Assembly (NCBI GenBank): GCA_005223375.1
Contig: RXOD01004391.1
Span: 1-23,052, forward strand
DNA: 23,052 bases
Source of the DNA: Amoebophrya sp. AT5.2
Lineage: Eukaryota > Sar > Dinophyceae > Syndiniales > Amoebophryaceae
Direction of reading: 5' to 3'
Below, piece by piece: positions 8,511 through 19,692 of this stretch. Numbering within the stretch: the stretch's first letter is position 1; the number at the start of each line of letters is the position of its first letter. The position numbers and the translations under genes were made by a program. The notes beneath the pieces are model-generated. The model was not told where the DNA came from. It saw only the letters and a program-made list of their open reading frames with translations, and did not search any database.

Positions 8511-11166
8511 ATGGAGCTGACGCCGTTGCTTGTTTTCTGTTTGGCAGAGGCTGTTTGCCTCGTCGCCGTCCTTGCAGAAGTGCGTGCGCGTCGAAGCAGC
8601 ATCATTGCCACTCGGGCTGAACAGCTAGGCGCGAAGGAACAGTCTTGGACCACGTCGTGTGCCGCTGGAGGGCAAAGAGGTACAAGCCATCTGGCATCGA
8701 CGCCGCGTGGTCGCGTCGATTGTTTTCCTGAATCCTTTGGTAGTGGTTTTGAAGAGCGGGTCAATGGTTGCACAGGTTTCATCGTAACATGATGAATCAA
8801 CCTCTGACACAGGCGTTTTCCTCCTACCCGTCCTCCACACCTTCATACACCTGCATACTGGCTTTCTCCTGCACTCGGTCGCCATCAACTACGTTCCCGG
8901 GTGGTTTGCGATTTGCGCGGTGGCCTTTGTCGACCCCCGCGTTGCGCTTACTGGGTTCGATCCGGTGCCTCTCTGGGCAGACGTCGAAAGCAAACGCCCG
9001 CAGCCAGAATGGCTTCTTGTCGCGCAGACCGAGTTGTGGCGCCGGTTGCTGGGGGTGTTGGCGTCTTTGTGGCTCGCGAGCACTCTCTGGCGGGCAGCGC
9101 TCGCATCGGCCGAGGACGGGATCATTTCTTGGGAACTCGAGCTGCAAACGACGGATGTCGACGCAAGCCTTTTGGAGATCATAGGACCTTTCGAGGCGCT
9201 CACCGGACGGGGCAACGCGGTCTCGAGCGGCTCGAGCACTCTTGCCGTGGTGGTGGTACGTCTTCTGGTATCCGTCGTGCTGCTCCAAGTCTGGGTTGCG
9301 TGTCTGTGGCGGCCTTTCTGGAGGGTGCGCCGCCTCTGCCTGCGAACGATTCGGGCGCGTACGTGGCGTTACCTGGACATCAGCAGGCTGGCACTAGCAA
9401 GCGGCCTGGGCGGGGGACGGGGAAGTAACGCGGAAAACAGAGAAGCAGGGGCCCCCGACGGGGCGTCGGCGCTTGCTCTGGATCTGGGGGACGGGGAGGA
9501 CAGCTGGAATCGCGTCTCGCTCTGGGACCTGAAGGGACTGTCGAAGCGCCACTACTCGCAGTCGAAGCGTCACCTGCAGCTGCGTCCGAGTCTAAACGCA
9601 ACGGCGCCCCCTGACAAGGCGACGTCGTTCAAAGAAGACTCGCCCACCGGCACGTCGTTTTTGTCGGCGGCCCCCTCTGCCGCGCTACTCGCCGCAGAAG
9701 CGCCGACATCGTCGGCCCTTCTGGCGAGCACCGCGGCGGGCCATGATGATCCACAGGCGCCTACCCGCGAATACAGTATGGTTTCTCTGAAGTCGAACTC
9801 GGGCGGCTACAATCATCCGCTGGGACTCTCCAAGGCTTCCTTCACCAACCTGTCGGCACACCAGCTGCGTCGGCACCACCTCCAATACCATGGAGTTAGT
9901 ACCCGGTCTGCCGCAACCGCAAGTTCCTCTGACATCGCACCTCCGGTGCCGCCCAGATCGATGAGTAGACTCGCGGAGTCCTTCGGCGTATCGCGAAATT
10001 CCAAAGTCCGCGTCGAGGAGCTCGCGCGCCAGATCGAAACCACCTACCTGATCCCCGTGCAGAAAAGCGCTTTCGCGCGCGTGGGGCGTTTCGTCGCGGA
10101 CGTGCAGGCAAGGAAGAAGCAGCAGCTCAAGGAGGAGCGGAGTGCGGTGAAAATGCAATCCGTGATCCGGAAATTCCTGCGTCGGCGGGAGTTCCTGCGC
10201 CAGCGGAAGTTCTGCCTGCTGCTGACGGTGGAGCAGGTGTTGGAGCGAAGTGGAGCACCTCGGGGCACGTTTAGGCAGCAAGGTTCCAGGGACGAGGAAG
10301 GCGCGGAAACTCAAACTACAAAAGCGGCGCAAGTGATCGTGGCCGAGCCTCCAGAGGCGGATGAACATGGAAGCGACGTCGGAGGACAATCCAGCACATC
10401 AAACAGAGAAGGAGAAGCGGGAGACCACGACCACGTGAGTGCAAGTTCCCCGTCGACGTCCGCGAGCAGTTCGGGGCTCCTTCATCAGCAGGGCGGCGAG
10501 CACGACGAGATTGTCCTGAACCCCTTCGCCCGCATCGAGTGCGACCGCGGGAACGGTCGGGTTTTCGAGACGAAAACCGTACACGGGTGGACAAACCCGG
10601 GGGTGGCGCGCGGACCCTACAACAGCAGCAGCGCCCGGCCGGACGAATTTTTGATCGACATCATGGACGTGGAATTCCTTTACGTCACCGTGTGGAGCAG
10701 AGTCGATCCCGATGCAGATTCTTGCACGGAACTCGCAGCGCCGCAGGGACACCAGGGCGACGTCGACTTTGTGGGCCGCTGCGTGCTGGACTTGAAGGAG
10801 TTGTCGCGGACTCCTCTCGGAGGGGGAGCGGGGGCTGCTGGTCGAAATCAAAAAGACCACGGGCAGCCGCAACGGTTCGCCCTGTCAACGACGGTGGAAC
10901 TCGAGAAGCCAAGACGGCGAGCAGAGGAGAAGATGACGGTAGGATGCGCTCCTGCAGGGGCGAGAGCTGACGTCGGGTCTTCGACAGCGAGTCGCTACGT
11001 TGGGGAAGTGGTACTGCGCCTGCAGTTTCTTGACGCGTGGAGGGACAGCCGTGCGAACGGAGCCAAAGTAAAAAATTGGCTGCTGCCGCAAAATCGTCCG
11101 CGCTACTACCTGCAAAACACCTTCTGGGGAGCAGCTCTCGCGAGCCCGAGACTGCCGAAAAAGTAA
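8511..11166 (+). CDS. Membrane protein with IQ-like and C2-like segments (2 exons, 840 aa)
   Basis: Exons 8511-8679 and 8813-11166, joined by a 133-nt GT-AG intron; stop TAA. The N-terminal quarter is hydrophobic: TM1 about residues 4-24, one or two TM segments within 58-96, TM3 about 134-155 and TM4 about 199-222. A long Ser/Ala/Gly-rich, probably disordered region follows. Residues about 500-518 (AVKMQSVIRKFLRRREFL) fit an IQ calmodulin-binding motif with Met in place of Ile. Residues about 618-800 resemble a C2 domain: a basic start with a TKTVHGWTNPG-like turn, a DEFLIDIMDVEFLYVTVWSR strand pair, an FVGRCVLDLKEL strand, and a final GEVVLRLQFLDAW strand. C2 domains often bind membranes or Ca2+, but I cannot assign the Ca2+ ligands. 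I do not recognise the family. Membrane anchoring with calcium/calmodulin responsiveness is an inference from the architecture. Confidence 0.75.
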
Positions 11167-11988
11167 AGCTTTTAAGTAGAAGAGCTAGAGGACGTAGAGC
11201 GATCAGTGACAGTGTGGTGGAAGTGCTCCATCATTGAAACGAGTAAAAGTCGAACGAAGTAGGAGTGAGAAAGACAGAGTAGAAGGGTGCTGCTTCAAGG
11301 AAAATAATTTTAACTTCAAGATCAATGTCTTCCGTTCGAGCTGCACCTGTGCCGATCTGAAGATTGCGATCCATGACTAAGAAACTTGTTCGCTTTCGCG
11401 TTTCATCGCTAGTCCCCTCCTGTGCGCGCATCTATAGCGGCATTTGTGCTTGAGATCCTCTCGTTCTTGCTGTTCTGCCAAAATCGAAATGATGTTTCCC
11501 GTTCTTCCCGTAGTTCCGCTGTTGAAATTGAAATAGATATGTCGATAGTTCTACTCTCTTCCTGCGAAGGCGGAGAGCCACATTTTTCACACTGCTCATT
11601 TGTGCTCTTGATATTCTCTCAGCGATAACTCTATGCTTGACTAAATCGTAGGCTACGCGACCGACTATTTTTATCACCTTTTGTGTGTGAAACGGGAAAC
11701 GGAAACAAAGCACAATCGCTTCTACAGAAGCTTAATCATGGCTTTGGCGGTCTCCCGCGACCGACCTTGATGTGGTTGCGAAACGAAATTCACGTGCAGT
11801 TTCACTCCGGTAGGATGCCGCGTCGGCGCCACCGTGCGACGATCCGCGGCTGACTTTCCGGCCGAGCACAGGAAAAGCGGCCTAAATATTCTCAAACGGC
11901 GTTCACTTGCCGAAACAACGACCTGGAAATAATTCGCATTTGATTTTATCTGTACTACGGGCGGCGACCAAACCGTGCAGCTGCGACA
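11167..11988. other. Intergenic region upstream of RPB1
   Basis: About 820 bases with no gene I can support. A short imperfect stem with a G-U pair (AGCTTTT/AAGAGCT, 11167-11186) directly follows the upstream stop codon, and another with G-U pairs lies at 11214-11234, but no perfect 9-bp hairpin like those after the first three genes. The end should contain the RPB1 promoter and 5' UTR; I recognise no TATA-like or other core element. Confidence 0.45.
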
Positions 11989-14900
11989 ATGACGACGGTT
12001 GCGGATCTCGACGTGCCAAAGAGCAAGGCACAGCTCAAGAAGGTCACCCAGGTGCGATTCACAGTGCTGAGTCCGGATGAGATTCGGCAAATGTCTGTTG
12101 CGGAGGTGTACAACTCCAACACCTACGAAAACGGCCTCCCGGTGCACAATGGTACTACTAGCGTCTCTTGTGCGCGAGCGCAGACGCCATGCAGCTTTCT
12201 TGTCATTCACATTCTCAGCGTCATCACGATCAACATCCTTCTGTCTCGTGTTGCTTGAAAATGGCTTGCTTTTCCAAAAACTCAGGTTTGAACGATCCGC
12301 GCATGGGTCCGATTGATTTTCGGACACCATGCGAAACGTGCAACATGAACATGGACAACTGCCAGGGGCATTTTGGCCACATCGAGCTGGCACAGCCGAT
12401 GTTTTCCTGGGGGTTCCTCAAGACGACTCTGTCCTGTCTGCGCTGCGTGTGCCATTACTGTTCCCGGCTCCTCGTGGACCACGAGGACTTAAACCTGCAA
12501 AAAGCCATGCAGAACAAAAACATGAAACACAGGCTGCACTCGGTACATTGATTTGAAATGCACTCTTTCGTAAATGTTTGTAGTTCTACGCCTTCTCTTT
12601 CTTCTTTTTTTGAATCAATTATCTTGTCGTCACGCATTATTTCCTGCGGCTGAGAACGTTCACTACTCTCCAACAGGTATGCGGTTTGTGCCGCGCAAAG
12701 AAGCGGTGTCCGTTCGGTGGGGAGCAGGGTCAGCTGATGGACTCTGACGACCTTGACGGCCTCGCCTTGCAGGCGACGGGATGCGGGTACCTACAGCCAA
12801 AATACGTGCAGGAGGGTGCGCAAGTGTATGTCGTCTACCCAGAGGAAGACCAAGACCAGCAGGTCAGAGACAACCGGGACAGGAAACGTACGAAAGGATC
12901 GATTTTTTTCAGCTATTGTGAGTTCGCGCTTTTTCTTGCTTATATTTCGATTCACCCTTTCTGGACGCACCCTAGTCGCACGCAAAATGCACAACTGGAA
13001 GCCGCGTCCTCTTTCCGAATACATAGAACAGTCATAGTAAATTGTAAAAAAATACAACAGGCCAGCTGACGGGTGCAGAGGCGTACCGCATTCTTTCGAA
13101 GATTCCCGCGAAGGACAAGCTGGCGATGGGGTTTATCCCGGGCAAGTCGGACCCCGCGTGGTTGATTCTGACCGCCTTCCCCGTCCCGCCCCCGCCGGTG
13201 CGGCCCACCGTGTCCTTCGGCACGGACCGGTCGGAGGACGACCTGACCGCGAAGCTGATCGACCTGCTGCGCGCGAACCTGACTCTGAAGCAGATGCTCG
13301 AGCAGGGCAGCGGGAAGCACGTGTGCCAGGAGTTCGCGAACCTGCTGCAGTACCACATCTACACGCTCTGCGACAACAACATCCAGTCCCTACCACAAGC
13401 CACCACGAAGTCGCGCAAGCCGATCAAGTCGATCCGCGAACGGTTGAAGGGCAAGGAGGGGAGATTACGGGGGCACCTGATGGGGAAGCGCGTGGACTTT
13501 TCGGCGCGCACGGTGATCGGCGGCGACCCGATGCTGGACATCGACCAGGTCGGCGTGCCGCGCTCGATCGCGTTCAACCTCACCTTCCCGGAACGGGTCA
13601 CCACCATCACCTACAAGAAGCTGCTGCAGGCGGTGCGGAACGGCCCCACGGAGTACCCGGGTGCGCGGACCATCATCCGCCCGGACGGCACCCGCGTGGA
13701 CCTGCGCTTCGCGCCGGTGCCGCCGGCCGAGGACGAACTCGGCGACGGCTACAGCAGTTTGTTGAACATCGGGGACAAGGTGGAGCGGCACATGCTGGAC
13801 AACGACTACGTCGTCTTCAACCGGCAGCCCTCGCTGCACAAGATGAGTATGATGGGGCACCGAGCAAAAATCCTGCCCTACAGCACCTTCCGACTGAATT
13901 TGAGTGCTACCTCGCCCTACAACGCAGACTTCGACGGAGACGAAATGAACCTGCACCTCGCGCAGTCGCACGAAACGAGGTATTTTATTTAGTCTCCTCG
14001 CCGGTAGCCCGCCCCTACCCCGCGAACAAATAGTCTTGTTTGTAAAAGCTGGGGAAATCATCACTGTTCGGGGGTAGCTGCGAAGGAGGTGATCTCAGCG
14101 GGGAAACATTCATTTTTCCGATGGTAAGGGAAGAGTCTTTTGCCAGCGATGCCGTGAAACTCATCCCTCGATTCTATGTGGCGAAAATGGGAGATGCACC
14201 ATTTTTGAAACTACTGCCTATGATTTTTCCGCACAATCGCACAAAACTACAGGGCCGAGATCAAGCACATTATGCTTGTGCCCAAGCAGATGGTTTCTCC
14301 GCAGGGGAACAAGCCGGTGATGGGGATTGTGCAGGACGCTTGTCTGGCGGTCTCGAAATTCACGAGGCGGGATACTTTGATGCAGCGCGACATGGTGTAT
14401 TCGCTTCTTTTGCAGCTCCCCGACTGGGACGGGCGGGTCCCCACGCCCTGCATCCTCCGCCCGGAACCCCTCTGGTCCGGGAAGCAGATTTTCTCATTGC
14501 TGCTGAAGCCCCGGCTGAACGTGACGAAAGACAACGGGGTGGCGGCGAAGAACAAGTCCGACAACGCCATGTTCTCGAAATCGGACCACAAGTGCGTGAT
14601 CCGCGACGGCGAGGTGGTGTGCGGGCGGGTGGACAAGAAGATCGTGGGCACGCAGTCCGGCGGCGTGCTGCACTTGACGTGGCTGGACCACGGGCCCGAG
14701 GCGTGCAAGGTGCTGATCTCCTACATCCAGAAGCTCGTGAACGCCTGGCTGCTGCATGAGGGGTTCACGTGCGGTTGCGCGGACATCGTGGCGAACGACG
14801 AAACGATGACGCGGGTGGGCGAAACGCTGCGGAGCGCAAAGGACAAGGTGGCAGAAACGGTGGCAAAGGCACAGCGCGGGGAGCTGGACACACAACCAGG

Positions 14901-17900
14901 AAAGACGATGCACCAGAGCTTCGAACACGCGGTAAATCAATCGCTGAACAGCGCGCGTGAAGAGGCGGGGCGGATCGGTATATGCTTCTAAATGTTGAAA
15001 AATTTTGTGAGATGGGGTAGTGAAGCAGTTTACGAAGTCTCGTGTCTTGCTCTTGGTCGCGATTACTTCCTTTGTCTTGCTAGTTGGTCGTCCCCTCGAG
15101 GTACTACCCCGATAAGCTCTTATGATGAGAAACGTTCGTTCTCACGATGGTCTTCTGGATTTCGGTCTCGCGACCCTGGAGACAAAACAACTAACCCAGC
15201 TCTCTGAATAGGAAAACCATGATGCGCCGCGTAGAAAATTCGCAACCAAGCAGAAGCACTCAATCCCGGACTTGCGTGTCGGAGCTCGTAACGGCTATCG
15301 AAAGACACTCTCAAGGACCACCAGCGTACCCGGAAATAAGTAAGCCACAATTTTTCCACCTCCACGCAAAAACACCAGGTTCCGACTCTCTTGACGAGCG
15401 CAACAACATTATTGCGATGGTGACTTGCGGGTCCAAGGGTTCCAACATTAACGTCGCGCAGATCATTGCTTGCGTCGGTCAGCAGAACGTGGAGGGCAAG
15501 CGTATCGCCAACGGTTTTCGCGACCGCACGCTTCCCCACTTCGCCAAGGACGACTACGGGCCGGAGTCCCGCGGTTTCGTCGAGAACTCCTACCTCGCCG
15601 GGCTCACTCCCGAAGAGCTGTATTTCCATGCCATGGGTGGTCGTGAGGGGGTGATCGACACGGCGGTGAAAACCTCTGAGACCGGGTATATCCAGCGGCG
15701 TTTGGTCAAGTCCATGGAGACGCTGAAGGTGCGATACGACGGCACCGTGCGGAACGACAACGAGGACATCGTGCAGTTTTTGTACGGGGAGGACGGCATG
15801 GACGCGGTGTACATCGAGGACCAGGACTTGGATTTGATGAAAATGAACCACAACCAGGTGGACAGGAAGCTGCGGCACAACCACTTGGACGAGGACTACG
15901 GCAAGAACTGGCTCCTGGGCGAGGAGAACCGGCACTGGCTGCGCGAGCTGAACGAGGGGCGGCAGTCCGGGGGGCGGATGCTTATGAACGAGGAGTTCGA
16001 GCTGCTGCAGGAGTACAAGCGCAAGCTGTGCATGGAGATCTACCCGGACGGAGAGGCGAAGCAGCACCTGCCCGTGCCGATCGACCGGCTGGTGCGGCAG
16101 GCGCAGATGATCTTCCAGCGCCCGGAGGGCGGGGCGCGCATCGACCCCCGGAAGGACAGCTACTACACGCCGCCGGAAATCATCGAGAAGGTGAACCACC
16201 TGATGGGGACCCTGGAGACGATCAAGGGCCTGTCGGAGACCGACGACCTGGGGCGGGAGATGCTGGAGAACTCAATGATCGTGCTGAACGCACACCTGCG
16301 AACGCGGATGAACAGCCGGCGGTTGCTGGAGCAGGACAAGCTGAACAAACGCTCCGTAGACTGGCTGCTGGGAGAAGTGCGGGACCGCTTCGAGCTAGCC
16401 CTGGCGCAAGCAGGAGAAATGGTCGGGACGATCGCAGCGCAAAGCGTCGGAGAACCGGCAACACAGATGACGCTGAACACATTCCACTTTGCAGGGGTAC
16501 TCCTATACAATGAATGGATGAAGTAGAAGTTTTCATTTTTCTTTGTTCATCAGCTGTTGCTCGTTATCGTAGATTTCATTTGATTTTATTTCGCGCGTAA
16601 GTACATCAAGTACTAAAACCAACAACAATCAACAGGTCGGGTCGAAGAACGTAACGCTGGGAGTGCCGCGGTTGAAGGAGATCATCAACGTGGCAAAGAC
16701 GGTGAAGACGCCTAGTCTGACATGCTATCTGAATCCAGACATCGCCAAAAACAAGCAGCTGGCAAAGAACGTCCAAGCCCTGATCGAGCACACCACGCTG
16801 GAAAAAATCACGGCCTTCTCACAGGTACTTATTTTCTTTTGCCGGTTTTTTATGAACTTAAACTTTCACCCTTAGGCTGGTTCCTGAGGGACTACTTTCT
16901 TCAAATAATTCACCAGATTTTCTACGACCCCGAGCCGGACCAGACAATTGTGCCGGAGGATCGTGAGTGGGTCGGTGAGTACTACGAGTTGCCCGACGAA
17001 GAGGACAACCGTGACCGGCTTTCTCCCTGGGTGCTGCGTATCCAGCTCGACAACAAGGTGATGACGGACAAGAAGCTGTCCATGCGCGAGGTTGGCGAGC
17101 GGATCATCAACGACTTCATGGGCGACCTCGCCTGTATTTTCACGGACGACAACGCGGACGAGCTGGTGCTCCGGCTTCGCATCGTTAAGGAGAACCCGAT
17201 CGGCGCCGGGTTGGAGGAGGACGAGCAGGGTGACGACGAGGATAAGGACTGCCGCTTCTTGAAAAACATCGAGCGGGACATCTTGAAGGACATGGTGCTG
17301 AAGGGCGTGCACGGAATCCGGAAGGTGTTCATGCGGGAGGAGAATGTGGTGCGATACGACGACCAGACGGGCGAGTTTCCGCGACGCGACAAGACGGAGA
17401 AGGAATGGCTGCTGGACACGGAGGGGTGCAATTTGGAGGAAATTCTACAGATCGAGCAGATCGACTCGAAGCGAACCACCAGCAACGACGTGGTGGAAAT
17501 CATGCAAGTGCTTGGTAAGAAATGGTTTTTCTCCTGGATCATGCTGTTGTTCCTACCAATCATTGCAGTTTCACACGACCTTGACCTTCAACATCAGCCC
17601 TAGGCACAAAGTTCTTTCCACAATAGAAAAAGGCCAAAAAGTAAAAGCGCGCCTCCCTGTACTAGAACGAACTGACGCACCTGAAAATGAAACTGTTAAA
17701 ACTTCTTGAACCCAGGTGTCGAGGCCGTCCGCAAGAAGCTGCACGACGAGGTGAAGGCGGTGATTTCCTTCGACGGCGCGTACGTGAACTACCGGCACCT
17801 GGCGGTTTTGTGCGACACCATGTCGAATCGCGGGCACCTGATGGCGATCTCCCGGCACGGGGTGAACCGAGCCGACCACGGGCCCCTGATGAAGTGCTCC

Positions 17901-19068
17901 TTCGAGGAGACCGTGGAGATGCTGATGGAAGCCGCCATGTTTGGCCAGGTGGACCACTGTAAGGGCGTCTCGGAAAACATCATCCTCGGGCAGCTCCCCA
18001 ACATCGGGACGAACGAGTTCGACATCCTGACCGACGTGGACGCGCTCAAGGACGCGCGACCGACCGTGCGCAAGCCCCAGTTCGGGGACGACTTCGACGG
18101 CGACGACGACCAGGACGACGACAACGCGCGGAGGGAGCGGCACGAGCAATTCCTCTCGCAGCAAACGCCCATACAGTTCGGAGACGACTTCACAGACAAA
18201 GAAAGGGGCGCCTCGGCGGAGAACGAAGCGAAACTAGCGGCGGACAGAATGGACCGCTTCGGGGAAGAAGGTTCGATACCATCGATCCGATGCTGAAATG
18301 CGGACTTTCCACCCAGTCCTGTGACTTGTTAAATACAAATTATACGACGTCTCTGTTCATGCCTGCAGCTTCCAGTAGGTATGTCGACTGAATCAGAGGT
18401 GGAAAGAAGAACCCAAACTGTACTTTCAAACAGGTGGCGCGATGGATGGGGACGCAGAATACGACTTGCTTAGCGCTGACCAGCCCGTGCTGTCTGTGCT
18501 TGAATCTGACATAGGTTCCATGGGCGGTGGCGGCTCGGAGATGGGCTTCCAGTTTAGCGACCCGCGCAGCGGCGGGTCTCCCCACTCCTCCGGGATGATG
18601 GACCAGGGCCGGTCTGTCGGGCGGCAGCGCCCGAACCTGCCTGGGCAGACCGGCTCCTCGGGCTACCACCGGCACCAGCCGTTCGGCGACGCGGGGCAGA
18701 GCAGTCATCACGGGAGCCAGCAGTCCCAGCTCCACAGTGGCGAGCACATGCAGCAGTCGAGGATACCACGCGGCCACCAGGGTTCGGGGATGTTGTCCTC
18801 GGGCGCGCCGGTGCTCCCTGGGTCGAGCAACCCACAGATGGACGTGCCGATGGGCAGCGCGAGAAGCGGCGGAGTGTCGTACACGCCGGCCGGCGCCGCC
18901 TCGAGCGTCCCGGCGGGGGGCTACCAGTTCGAGAGCAACAACTACCCCAGCGGCGCACCCCCAGGGGCGACAGGGCCGCAGTCAAGCGGCGCGAGCCCGA
19001 TGCAGGGGGGGGCGACGGGAAGTCGAGTGAACAGACCGACGTACGACAGGTCAAGAGGCGGGAGATAA
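11989..19068 (+). CDS. RPB1: RNA polymerase II largest subunit RPB1 (10 exons, 1789 aa)
   Basis: Exons 11989-12151, 12286-12542, 12677-12887, 13061-13979, 14253-14977, 15379-16496, 16636-16824, 16917-17514, 17716-18270 and 18434-19068; every junction is GT-AG and phases fit. RPB1 forms the catalytic core of nuclear mRNA transcription. Visible: clamp zinc site CETC...CQGHFGH (C70, C73, C80, H83) and a second Cys set (CVCHYC, CGLC); [23 protein letters not shown]; the catalytic NADFDGD (498-504); the bridge-helix region [19 protein letters not shown]; the trigger-loop region [15 protein letters not shown]; and [13 protein letters not shown] near the core end. [16 protein letters not shown] marks Pol II rather than Pol I or III. 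The core ends near residue 1503. The remaining ~285 residues contain no YSPTSPS heptads: first an acidic stretch with two QFGDDF motifs, then a Gly/Ser/Gln-rich tail. Intron 9 has an unusual GTTCGA donor. The large intron 5 (401 nt) contains no coding sequence I can support. Confidence 0.95.
12547..12619 (+). repeat. Inverted repeat in RPB1 intron 2
   Basis: ATTGATT (12547-12553) and AATCAAT (12613-12619) are complementary, 59 nt apart, and A/T-rich flanks could extend the stem with a bulge. It starts 4 bases inside the 134-nt intron. At 7 bp it could easily be chance; I record it because two kinase introns also carry inverted repeats. Confidence 0.35.
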
Positions 19069-19692
19069 AGATCGAAGCTGTGTGTGTGTTGAGTAGAGTT
19101 TTTCTTCCGACGGCCGATTCGATGGTGGAATTGTACATCTCGACGCTTCGCGCTCCCGCCCACAGAATCGAATCCACATCCATTCGCACTTTCTTCTCTC
19201 ATGCGCTCCAGATCGTACTCGGAAACGCCAGTTCGATGCTACTTTCTTATACTCCATTTTTTTCAATTGACAAGGCGCTGTCAGCATGCCCGTCCGTCGG
19301 CGTGGAATCGAGATGTGGCCACGCCGCAGTTATAAACTCAAACAGGGTGATTATATTGAAACGTAACCAATGAAACGGAGGAAAATTTTTATGTAGCTAT
19401 GTACCGAGTTATTCTCGTACGGGGCCTCTACGGTGGCTGCCAAAACTATGGCTTTCTATGTACCGGGTTACCTAGTAGTACTGAAACCGTTCTTCAGGGT
19501 AACGCTAACGGTCATAGTCATACTTATGCGAGCTTCAAGCCTTCCCGATGGATGCGGTTCTCGCTTTTTTTTTTTCCTGTGGGTCACAGCATACGGGGAC
19601 GGGAAACGGCCGTCACGGGCTGGTACGAATGTTGATGCAGCACCAAAAATGTGTTTGCACAATAGTGATCATACATCAGTTTTTCTTTTCAG
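19069..19692. other. Region between RPB1 and the permease-like gene
   Basis: No exon here is well supported. The frames at 19399-19495 and 19448-19500 give short stretches ending at a plausible donor (CTTCAG|GTAACG region near 19498); the second has a hydrophobic run. Either could be an upstream exon of the permease-like gene, but I see no family match. An inverted repeat GATTCGAT/ATCGAATC (19116-19174) lies about 50 nt after the RPB1 stop. Confidence 0.4.
19116..19174 (+). repeat. 8-bp inverted repeat, 3' of RPB1
   Basis: GATTCGAT (19116-19123) and ATCGAATC (19167-19174) are perfectly complementary with a 43-nt spacer. It is looser than the hairpins after the first three genes and may be chance. 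Confidence 0.35.

Noticed and set aside
13158..14033. 291-codon + frame overlapping RPB1 exon 4
   Set aside because: Out-of-frame shadow of the conserved RPB1 core; no family features of its own.
14978..15378. Possible extra exon in RPB1 intron 5, open in frame from 15219
   Set aside because: RPB1 homology joins directly across 14977/15379, and the intervening translation has no counterpart in the family.
15120..16199. 359-codon open frame on the minus strand
   Set aside because: Exact antisense of conserved RPB1 coding sequence; composition shadow of a GC-rich third position.
18270..18280. GGTTCGATACC and, at 21924, GGTTCGAAGC, also B-box-like
   Set aside because: Neither has an acceptor stem or D-arm. 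They lie at an RPB1 donor and inside a CFAP97 intron.
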